A stretch of DNA of 7,003 bases, taken from the NCBI GenBank assembly GCA_934667465.1, contig CAKUMG010000292.1:1-7003 (forward strand). The letters are read 5' to 3'. The translations under genes were made by a program, and so were the position numbers. This document shows, in pieces, positions 1 through 6,464 of the stretch; the first letter of the stretch is position 1; the number at the start of each line of letters is the position of its first letter. The notes beneath the pieces are model-generated. The model made no database searches and was not told the DNA's origin. It saw only the letters and a program-made list of their open reading frames with translations. The DNA comes from an uncultured Actinoplanes sp. GTDB lineage: Bacteria; Actinomycetota; Actinomycetes; Mycobacteriales; Micromonosporaceae.

Positions 1-216
1 GGGCGGTGCCGTGCCGAAGGACGGCTCGTCAGCCGGTGCCGAGCTGGCCGGGGGCGCGCCGGGGGTCGGGGAGGCCGCACTGCCGCCCGGCTTGTCGTCA
101 CTGCCGCCGGTGCAGGAGACGAACAGCACGATGACGCCGAGCAGGAGCGCGCCCAGCACGACCGCGCGGCGCCGCCAGTACACGGCGGAGGGAAGGGGAC
201 CTACCGTCGTACGCAT
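1..216 (-). CDS. N-terminus of a membrane-anchored or lipoprotein-like hypothetical protein (partial)
   Basis: The gene runs off the left edge; 72 codons are visible from an ATG at 216-214. The protein opens with about ten residues, then Y13-W14 and a basic patch R15-R17, then a hydrophobic stretch at about 18-34, ending in F-V-S-C with Cys35. After the cysteine comes a Gly/Ser/Pro/Ala-rich, disordered-looking segment. This is the layout of an exported protein held by an N-terminal membrane helix. The FVSC sequence is a relaxed lipobox (Phe where Leu is usual), so Cys35 could be lipidated, but this is not certain. No catalytic domain is visible, so no function can be given. It is divergent from mutY. 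No Shine-Dalgarno sequence lies at a suitable distance from the ATG, and no in-frame upstream start was found. The start choice rests on the signal-like N-terminus. Confidence 0.75.
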   Translation of the reverse strand, partial: MRTTVGPLPSAVYWRRRAVVLGALLLGVIVLFVSCTGGSDDKPGGSAASPTPGAPPASSAPADEPSFGTAPP

Positions 217-225
217 GATGGGTGC

Positions 226-231
226 ACCGTA
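226..231 (-). promoter_or_regulatory. Candidate -10 element for the minus-strand membrane protein
   Basis: On the minus strand TACGGT fits the actinobacterial TANNNT -10 pattern and lies 9 nt before the ATG at 216. No clear -35 was found (TTGCGG lies about 20 nt upstream). With no ribosome binding site present, a leaderless or nearly leaderless transcript is plausible. This is inference from spacing only. Confidence 0.35.
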
Positions 232-349
232 TCTCCGTCCGCGCGCCACGCCCGCAACGACGCGCCGGTTACGCGACATCGTCTCGTTTACTGATCGTCG
301 GAGATAGAAGGTCGCGCGGTCCGGCCCGATGACGGCGGGGGCGGGATCC

Positions 350-355
350 TATGCT
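350..355 (+). promoter_or_regulatory. Candidate -10 element for mutY
   Basis: TATGCT fits TANNNT and ends 9 nt before the ATG at 365. No convincing -35 is seen. There is no Shine-Dalgarno sequence before either the ATG at 365 or the in-frame ATG at 329. If this -10 is real, the transcript would begin within a few bases of 365, which favours that start and excludes 329. Confidence 0.38.
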
Positions 356-364
356 TGTCCGGAT

Positions 365-1267
365 ATGACTCTCGCCGACACAGCCATCCGGTGGTACGAG
401 GAGAACGCGCGCGACCTGCCGTGGCGGGTGCCCGGCACGAGCGCCTGGGCGGTCCTGGTGAGCGAGGTGATGCTCCAGCAGACGCCGGTCGTCCGCGTGG
501 AGCCCGCCTGGCGCTCCTGGATGACGCGCTGGCCCACCCCCGCCGACCTGGCCCAGGATCCCCCGTCCGAGGCCATCCGCATGTGGGGCCGGCTCGGCTA
601 TCCGCGGCGCGCGATGCGGCTGCACGCCTGCGCGGTGGCCATCCTGGAACGGCACGACGGGCAGGTGCCGGACGACCTCGACCAGCTGCTGGCGCTGCCC
701 GGCGTGGGGACCTACACGGCGCGGGCTGTCGCCACTTTCGCGTACGGGCAGCGTCACCCGGTGGTGGACACCAACGTACGCCGGGTCGTCTGCCGGGCCG
801 TCGAGGGCAAGCCGGACGCCGGCCCGAACACGACCGCCGCCGACCTCACCGCGACCGAGGCGCTCCTGCCGCCCGAGGCGGACCGGGCCGCCAAGGCGAG
901 CATCGCGTTCATGGAGCTCGGGGCGATCGTCTGCACAGCCCGCGCTCCGCGCTGTCCCGAATGCCCGTTCGAGCAGGTCTGCCTCTTTCGCCAGTCGGGC
1001 GCCGCGTTGCCGGCCGGCCCGAGCCGCAAACCGCAGCGGTACGCGGGCACGGACCGGCAGGTGCGCGGCCTCCTCCTGGAGGTCCTGCGCCACTCGACGG
1101 GCCCGGTTCCCCGGCAGCGGCTCGACGTGGTCTGGCACGACGAGATCCAGCGGGCACGGGCGCTCTCGGGCCTGGTCGAGGACGGCCTGGTGGAGCCGCT
1201 GGGCGCGGACGCCGACCGCTTCGTGCTCGCCGGCGACGCGCCGGGCGGAGACGTTCAAAGGCTCTGA
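365..1267 (+). CDS. mutY: A/G-specific adenine glycosylase MutY
   Basis: This is a 300-residue DNA glycosylase of the HhH-GPD superfamily that removes adenine paired with 8-oxoguanine or guanine, preventing G-to-T transversions. An N-terminal LPWR motif (18-21) is followed by SEVMLQQT (33-40), in which Glu34 matches the catalytic glutamate of MutY. The helix-hairpin-helix loop LPGVG is at 111-115 and the catalytic Asp135 lies in VVDTNV. A [4Fe-4S] cluster is formed by Cys190, Cys197, Cys200 and Cys206, with C-X6-C-X2-C-X5-C spacing. The C-terminal part after the cluster is only about 94 residues. That is shorter than the E. coli domain that reads 8-oxoguanine, but the total length is usual for actinobacteria. 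The start at 365 matches the family N-terminus; an in-frame ATG at 329 would add 12 residues unlike the family. The gene converges with the DUF4291 gene. It is intact with no frameshift. Confidence 0.95.
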   Translation: MTLADTAIRWYEENARDLPWRVPGTSAWAVLVSEVMLQQTPVVRVEPAWRSWMTRWPTPADLAQDPPSEAIRMWGRLGYPRRAMRLHACAVAILERHDGQVPDDLDQLLALPGVGTYTARAVATFAYGQRHPVVDTNVRRVVCRAVEGKPDAGPNTTAADLTATEALLPPEADRAAKASIAFMELGAIVCTARAPRCPECPFEQVCLFRQSGAALPAGPSRKPQRYAGTDRQVRGLLLEVLRHSTGPVPRQRLDVVWHDEIQRARALSGLVEDGLVEPLGADADRFVLAGDAPGGDVQRL

Positions 1268-1403
1268 TCCCGTACGCCGCAGCAACCGCGCCGCCCCGCC
1301 CGCGCCTCACGCCAACGCGGCCCGGCGCTGTGGCCCGGTGACGTCGTGCGGCCCGCCGAGGGCTGGCCCAGGCGGCGTCGCGCACGGACGGAAGCACAGC
1401 CCC

Positions 1404-1420
1404 GCCCGCCTCGCGCGGGC
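1404..1420. terminator. Weak hairpin between the convergent mutY and DUF4291 genes
   Basis: GCCCGC (1404-1409) pairs with GCGGGC (1415-1420) around a 5-nt loop. There is no T-tract on either strand, so this is at best a weak or factor-dependent terminator. It is the only notable structure I see in the 196 bp between the two convergent stop codons; nothing there looks coding. Confidence 0.25.
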
Positions 1421-1463
1421 AGGACGCAGCTCGGGCGGTGTCGGGCGCAGGCCGGGGCGCGGG

Positions 1464-2066
1464 TCAGATCGTGACGTGCAGGGCCGAGGCGAGCGCCGGG
1501 GGCAGCGGGTAGGGCCGCTCGTCGGGCACCATCTGCAGCGCCCGTTGCTCGTCGCCGCGGCGCACGAGCTCGCGGATCCGGCGGACCACGTGGGTGATGT
1601 CGGTGACTCCGACCGTCCACTCCTCGACGTACCTGTCGAGCACCGACTCGCCGAGGCCCACCTGCAGCGACCGGTGCGGCAGCGGGGTCAGGGCCAGCGA
1701 GCGCTCCGGTTCCCACTGGACGCGTACGGGGCTCTCCTTGAGCGCGGCCGTCCACTGCTCCCGGTCGGGGTGGAACGCGTGGTCGTACTGGGCCAGGCAG
1801 GAATGAGCCAGCGCCCACTCGAAGCCCTCGCGGGTGACCTCGACCGCGAGCACCCGCTCCTGCCCGTCGGCGGTCGCCCACCGGCAGCGGTACATCTGCC
1901 ACAGGAACGAGGGGCGCAGCCAGCTCATCCGGTCCCGCTTGAACGGCGGCACGAACCGGCCGGCCCGGGCCGCGGCGATCGCGATCGGCACCGGATACGC
2001 CTGGTAGACGGTGATGGTCTCCGGCGAGTAAACGGCGCGCACCTGGCGGACGGGCACTTGTGGCAC
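1464..2066 (-). CDS. DUF4291 family protein, copy A
   Basis: This is a 200-residue protein recognised as DUF4291 (function unknown) from its conserved blocks. These are RQVRAVY at 7-13, TITVYQAY at 17-24, GRFVPPFKRDRM at 36-47 followed by RPSFLW and MYR to 60, VLAVEVTREGFEWAL at 72-86, VRVQWEPERSL at 114-124 and RYVEEWTV at 145-152. It has no signal peptide, membrane segment or cysteine cluster and is probably cytoplasmic. The GTG at 2066 gives an N-terminus one residue longer than the copy B alignment. A second in-frame GTG at 2057 sits about 9 nt after a G-rich stretch that could serve as a ribosome binding site, so either may be used. Copy B lies 81 bp upstream in the same orientation, and the two align end to end at roughly 55-60 percent identity by eye. 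The family is certain enough to name; no reaction can be assigned. Confidence 0.86.
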   Translation of the reverse strand: MPQVPVRQVRAVYSPETITVYQAYPVPIAIAAARAGRFVPPFKRDRMSWLRPSFLWQMYRCRWATADGQERVLAVEVTREGFEWALAHSCLAQYDHAFHPDREQWTAALKESPVRVQWEPERSLALTPLPHRSLQVGLGESVLDRYVEEWTVGVTDITHVVRRIRELVRRGDEQRALQMVPDERPYPLPPALASALHVTI

Positions 2067-2147
2067 CCCCCGATGATCAAACTCCGGGCGCCCCGATGTC
2101 GCAAAAACCGCGGAACACGGCCCATTCGTGCGGCAGCCCCGCCCGAT

Positions 2148-2696
2148 TCAGCCGGCGAGCGGGTACGGCCGCTCGGCAGGCAGCAACGCGGGATCCCGGT
2201 CCGCGGCGATCCGGCGGGCCAGCGGCGTCACATCGGTGATCGAAACGGTCCACTCGTCGACGTAGCGCCCGATGGCCGGCCCGGAGAGGCCGAGCTGCAG
2301 CGACCGGTACGGCAGGGGCTGCAACTGGAGCGAGCGCTCGGGATCCCACTGCACCCGGACCGGACTGACCCGCAGCCGCCGCGCCCATTCCTGCCGGGTC
2401 TCCCCCGACCCCGGCTTGTGGTGGCTGGGGCAGGCCTCGGCGACCGCCGCGTCGAACCCGGCCCGCGTGATCTCCACGGCGAGCACGTACTCCTGGCCGG
2501 GCTTCGTGGCCCAGCCGCTCCGGTACATCATCCACAGGAAGGACGGCTTGATCCAGGTCATCCTGTCCCGGTGGAAGGGCGGCACGAACCGGCCCGCGGC
2601 GAGCGCGGCCTCGGCGATGGCGGGCCGGTACGCCTGATAGACCGTGATCGTGCGCTCGGTGTGGACGGCTCGGATCTGGCGCCGTGGAACTTCCAT
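2148..2696 (-). CDS. DUF4291 family protein, copy B
   Basis: This is a 182-residue paralogue of the neighbouring DUF4291 protein. It keeps the family blocks: RQIRAV at 6-11, TITVYQAY at 16-23, GRFVPPFHRDRM at 35-46, WIKPSFLWMMYRSGWA at 48-63, VRVQWDPERSL at 113-123, and RYVDEWTV at 144-151. The middle has diverged: the FEWAL-like stretch of copy A is replaced by FDAAV and then a His/Pro/Gly-rich loop (about 89-100). The C-terminus stops 10 residues earlier than copy A. I chose the ATG at 2696 because it aligns with copy A and the family start. An in-frame ATG at 2756 would add 20 residues of unrelated, arginine-rich sequence. No Shine-Dalgarno sequence is evident before 2696; a small palindrome abuts the start instead. 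A strong terminator separates it from clpC, so it is probably transcribed independently of clpC. Its function is unknown. Confidence 0.85.
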   Translation of the reverse strand: MEVPRRQIRAVHTERTITVYQAYRPAIAEAALAAGRFVPPFHRDRMTWIKPSFLWMMYRSGWATKPGQEYVLAVEITRAGFDAAVAEACPSHHKPGSGETRQEWARRLRVSPVRVQWDPERSLQLQPLPYRSLQLGLSGPAIGRYVDEWTVSITDVTPLARRIAADRDPALLPAERPYPLAG

Positions 2697-2713
2697 GCGC
2701 CGATCATGGGCGC
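2697..2713. promoter_or_regulatory. Imperfect 17-bp palindrome abutting the copy B start codon
   Basis: GCGCC (2697-2701) and GGCGC (2709-2713) are perfect inverted arms. The inner bases AT and AT also match, so 7 of 8 arm positions are symmetric about 2705. It lies directly against the ATG at 2696, so it could be an operator or an mRNA hairpin over the initiation site. Short GC-rich palindromes are common by chance in this DNA. Confidence 0.25.
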
Positions 2714-2804
2714 GGCGGTGCTTCCCGGGCGACCGATTTTCCCCGGCCCCGGCCACGCTCGGAGCACCGCGCGAGACGTGCCGGGTCGACCCCGGGGGGA
2801 CGCG

Positions 2805-2838
2805 AAACGGCCCGGCACCATCGGGTGCCGGGCCGTTT
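2805..2838 (-). terminator. Intrinsic terminator of clpC
   Basis: A perfect 15-bp stem is formed by 2805-2819 and 2824-2838 with a 4-nt loop. In the minus-strand transcript the stem begins with AAA and ends with TTT, beginning 42 bp after the clpC stop codon. It should end clpC transcription before the DUF4291 genes. There is no plus-strand gene nearby that would use it. Confidence 0.88.
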
Positions 2839-2879
2839 GCGGTGGTGCGTGCCGATCGGGCGGGCCGATCAGCGGCTGG

Positions 2880-5402
<2,523 letters not shown>

Positions 5403-5467
5403 GCCCTCGTGCTCCTCACGTGCCGTGCGCCAATGCTGAGCCTGTCTCAACAACCGGCGGGGCCAGC

Positions 5468-5492
5468 GCACGGACATCGGTGATGCCCGTGC
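5468..5492. repeat. 25-bp inverted repeat at the predicted clpC transcription start
   Basis: Arms of 11 bp (5468-5478 and 5482-5492) pair with one A/C mismatch around a 3-nt spacer. On the minus strand the arms read GCACGGGCATC and GATGTCCGTGC. It starts about 8 nt after the candidate -10, so it would be either an operator over +1 or a hairpin at the very 5' end of the clpC mRNA. It does not match the CIRCE or HAIR (HspR) consensus. Confidence 0.6.
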
Positions 5493-5499
5493 TGTAACT

Positions 5500-5505
5500 A
5501 CTCTA
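5500..5505 (-). promoter_or_regulatory. Candidate clpC -10 element
   Basis: On the minus strand TAGAGT fits TANNNT and predicts a start near 5492-5494, giving a leader of about 90 nt before the clpC ATG. No good -35 hexamer lies 16-18 nt upstream. No SigR-type GGAAT-N18-GTT promoter was found. A second weak candidate is TTGAGC (5587-5582) with AATCAT (5566-5561), but its 15-bp spacer is short. Confidence 0.38.
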
Positions 5506-5543
5506 TCGCCGCCGGAGGACTCTGCTGGGCCGTCGAGCCCGGC

Positions 5544-5555
5544 CGGGACGTCCCG
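5544..5555. repeat. Perfect 12-bp palindrome upstream of clpC
   Basis: CGGGACGTCCCG is perfectly self-complementary. It lies about 40 bp upstream of the candidate -10, where an activator or repressor could bind. No regulator is assigned. Confidence 0.4.
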
Positions 5556-5594
5556 CACCGATGATTTCCCCAACTTCGCACGCTCAACGGCTGT

Positions 5595-5610
5595 TCCCCA
5601 CCCCTGGGGA
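5595..5610. repeat. Short hairpin TCCCCA / TGGGGA
   Basis: A 6-bp perfect inverted repeat with a CCCC loop, next to the ClgR-like site. There is no T-tract after it on either strand, so it is not a terminator. Its role is unknown. Confidence 0.4.
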
Positions 5611-5613
5611 GTA

Positions 5614-5624
5614 CGCGCACAGCG
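5614..5624. promoter_or_regulatory. ClgR-like operator core upstream of clpC
   Basis: CGC-GCACA-GCG matches the CGC-N5-GCG core of ClgR operators. Compared with the extended corynebacterial pattern (WNNWCGCYNANRGCGWWS, from memory) the flanks agree at all but two defined positions. ClgR is known to activate clpC and clpP in several actinobacteria. The site is about 210 bp upstream of the ATG and about 110 bp from the nearer candidate -10, which is far for an activator. The core is short, so chance occurrence in GC-rich DNA is likely enough to keep confidence low. Confidence 0.33.
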
Positions 5625-5639
5625 AAATCCGGTCCGGCC

Positions 5640-5659
5640 GACGGCGCCCCGGCGCCGTC
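5640..5659. repeat. 20-bp palindrome overlapping the first DnaA-like box
   Basis: Nine-base perfect arms GACGGCGCC (5640-5648) and GGCGCCGTC (5651-5659) are separated by CC. The right arm overlaps the DnaA-like site at 5655-5663 by five bases. Confidence 0.55.
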
Positions 5660-5697
5660 CACAGGCTGTGGACAACGTCGTCCACCCCTGTGGATAA
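5655..5697. promoter_or_regulatory. Cluster of four helically phased DnaA-box-like sites
   Basis: Four 9-mers alternate in orientation. CCGTCCACA (5655-5663, plus) fits the actinomycete pattern YYNTCCACA. TTGTCCACA (5667-5675, minus) is the preferred Streptomyces box. TCGTCCACC (5678-5686, plus) has one mismatch at the last base. TTATCCACA (5689-5697, minus) is the perfect E. coli consensus. Successive centres are 12, 11 and 11 bp apart, about one helical turn. The first two form a perfect 8-bp-arm inverted repeat around a central G (5657-5673). No dnaA, dnaN or gyrase gene is in the window, so this is not evidently oriC; a DnaA-titrating or DnaA-reactivating site, or DnaA control of clpC, is possible. 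Confidence 0.7.
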
Positions 5698-5732
5698 CTT
5701 ACGCAGCCCGGGCGAAGAAGGAGCGAAAAGCG

Positions 5733-5768
5733 GCAGGGTCCGCCGCGCCGGAGCGCTGCGGACCCTGC
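5733..5768 (-). terminator. Intrinsic terminator of lsr2
   Basis: An 11-bp perfect stem (5733-5743 with 5758-5768) encloses a 14-nt GC-rich loop. On the minus strand it is followed by CGCTTTT, so a T-run begins three bases after the stem. It starts 16 bp after the lsr2 stop codon. lsr2 is therefore likely a single-gene transcript, separate from clpC. Confidence 0.8.
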
Positions 5769-5784
5769 GACGAGCGGAACCGGC

Positions 5785-6138
5785 TCAGCGGCCGGGACCC
5801 TTCGCGTGGAACTCGTCCACGATCTCCTGCGGGATGCGGCCCCGGTCGGAGATGTCCTTGCCGTTCTTCTTGGCCCACTCGCGGATGGCCTTGTTCTGCT
5901 CGCGGTCGGCGGTCGCGCCGCCACGGCCGCGGGCGGCACGGCCACCCACCACGACACCGCCGCGGGCGACCTTCGATCCGGCGGCGACATAGGGCGCGAA
6001 GACGTCGCGCAATTTCGCCGCGTTCTTGTCGGACAGGTCGATCTCGTACTGAATGCCGTCGAGGGCGAACTTGACGGTCTCCTCGGCATCACCGCCGTCG
6101 AGGTCGTCGACCAACTTGTGAATGATCTGCTTGGCCAC
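5785..6138 (-). CDS. lsr2: Lsr2 nucleoid-associated protein
   Basis: This is a 117-residue Lsr2, the actinobacterial functional analogue of H-NS. It binds AT-rich DNA in the minor groove, bridges it and silences horizontally acquired and secondary-metabolism genes. The N-terminal dimerisation and oligomerisation domain covers about 1-55, with the family pattern [15 protein letters not shown] and [16 protein letters not shown] basic, Gly/Arg-rich linker runs from about 56 to 80. The DNA-binding domain covers about 80-112 ([12 protein letters not shown], then DRGRIP), with the AT-hook-like Arg99-Gly100-Arg101. The start is GTG at 6138, supported by GGGAGGA 9 nt upstream (6148-6154) and by the standard MAK N-terminus. 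The length is typical. It lies between coaX and clpC, an arrangement also known in Streptomyces. It is followed by its own terminator. Nothing is missing or altered. Confidence 0.97.
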   Translation of the reverse strand: MAKQIIHKLVDDLDGGDAEETVKFALDGIQYEIDLSDKNAAKLRDVFAPYVAAGSKVARGGVVVGGRAARGRGGATADREQNKAIREWAKKNGKDISDRGRIPQEIVDEFHAKGPGR

Positions 6139-6190
6139 GCGCCGTTATCCTCCCGAACACTGGTTTGAGTGCCACACACAATCCCCGCCG

Positions 6191-6224
6191 ATAACAATAA
6201 CGCCGCGTCCGCATGATCCGTCAA
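6191..6224 (-). promoter_or_regulatory. Candidate lsr2 promoter
   Basis: On the minus strand a TTGACG -35 (6224-6219) precedes the AT-rich TTATTGTTAT (6200-6191). TTATTG lies at 18-bp spacing and the better-matching TGTTAT at 22 bp, so neither is ideal. Transcription would start near 6184-6188, giving a leader of about 50 nt to the GTG. This is the most AT-rich patch of the gap, so Lsr2 could bind its own promoter here; that is inference. Confidence 0.35.
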
Positions 6225-6247
6225 TGCGGGTCGCGATATCGACGGCC

Positions 6248-6260
6248 GACACGGCGTGTC
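6248..6260. repeat. 13-bp palindrome upstream of lsr2
   Basis: GACAC and GTGTC are perfect 5-bp arms around GGC. It lies about 24 bp upstream of the candidate lsr2 -35. It may be an operator; no regulator is recognised. Confidence 0.3.
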
Positions 6261-6269
6261 CACGGCGAT

Positions 6270-6320
6270 CGTTTCCCGAATGCCCCGGCCACGTTTCCCA
6301 TTCCGGCGCCGGCCCGGAAT
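6270..6320. repeat. Direct repeat CGTTTCCC and adjoining inverted repeat upstream of lsr2
   Basis: CGTTTCCC occurs at 6270-6277 and 6292-6299, exactly 22 bp (about two helical turns) apart. The second copy abuts an inverted repeat with perfect 7-bp arms ATTCCGG (6300-6306) and CCGGAAT (6314-6320) around a 7-nt loop. They lie about 130-180 bp upstream of the lsr2 start. They may be tandem regulator sites, or the hairpin may help end coaX transcription, though no T-tract follows. Confidence 0.4.
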
Positions 6321-6464
6321 CGACGGCGGATGGTGATCCCGGCGCCGCCCGCCGGACCCCGCATGACCTGCGGGCCGCACGGCCGCCGCGCGGGAATCGA
6401 ATACCGGGCCACCGAAAACGCTCAGTTGCCACCGAGTTGCGCAGCGCGACAAAGCGGGAAAGGG

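Larger units (their letters stand above)
5403..5784. other. Non-coding region between lsr2 and clpC
   Basis: This 382-bp stretch has no plausible gene. On the minus strand, in transcription order, it holds the lsr2 terminator, four DnaA-box-like sites, a 20-bp palindrome, a ClgR-like site, a 16-bp hairpin, a 12-bp palindrome, a candidate -10 element, a 25-bp inverted repeat near the predicted transcript start, and the clpC ribosome binding site. The density of symmetric elements is higher than in any other gap of the window. Confidence 0.8.
6139..6464. other. Non-coding region between coaX and lsr2
   Basis: This 326-bp gap holds the lsr2 leader and ribosome binding site, an AT-richer patch at about 6160-6230 with the candidate lsr2 promoter, and small repeats at 6248-6320. 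The part next to coaX (6321-6464) has only weak, bulged hairpins and no T-tracted terminator that I can defend. Frames open here on both strands look like GC-bias shadows. Confidence 0.7.

Noticed and set aside
11..307. 98-codon plus-strand frame at the left end
   Set aside because: It is antisense to a minus-strand frame with a clear basic patch, membrane helix and lipobox-like cysteine, and has no family features itself.
5425..5455. HAIR-like (HspR) sequence with TTGAG and CTCA halves upstream of clpC on the minus strand
   Set aside because: The gap between the halves is 5 bp where the HspR operator needs about 9, and the second half does not match fully.
5655..5697. Chromosomal origin oriC
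   Set aside because: Only four boxes are present, there is no AT-rich unwinding region, and dnaA and dnaN are absent from the window. The boxes are reported as a non-origin cluster.
6388..6410. tRNA T-arm-like TTCGATTCC on the minus strand
   Set aside because: The bases before the loop cannot pair with those after it, and no acceptor, D-arm or anticodon arm is found nearby.
6145..6432. 95-codon minus-strand frame in the coaX-lsr2 gap
   Set aside because: It overlaps the lsr2 ribosome binding site and candidate promoter, has no recognisable motif, and another overlapping frame is open on the plus strand (6122-6511), as expected from base composition.
5403..6452. Extension of the clpC reading frame upstream, which would give a protein of 1190 residues
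   Set aside because: The extra part crosses lsr2 in another frame and resembles no domain. The family start MFERF with a good ribosome binding site lies at 5402.
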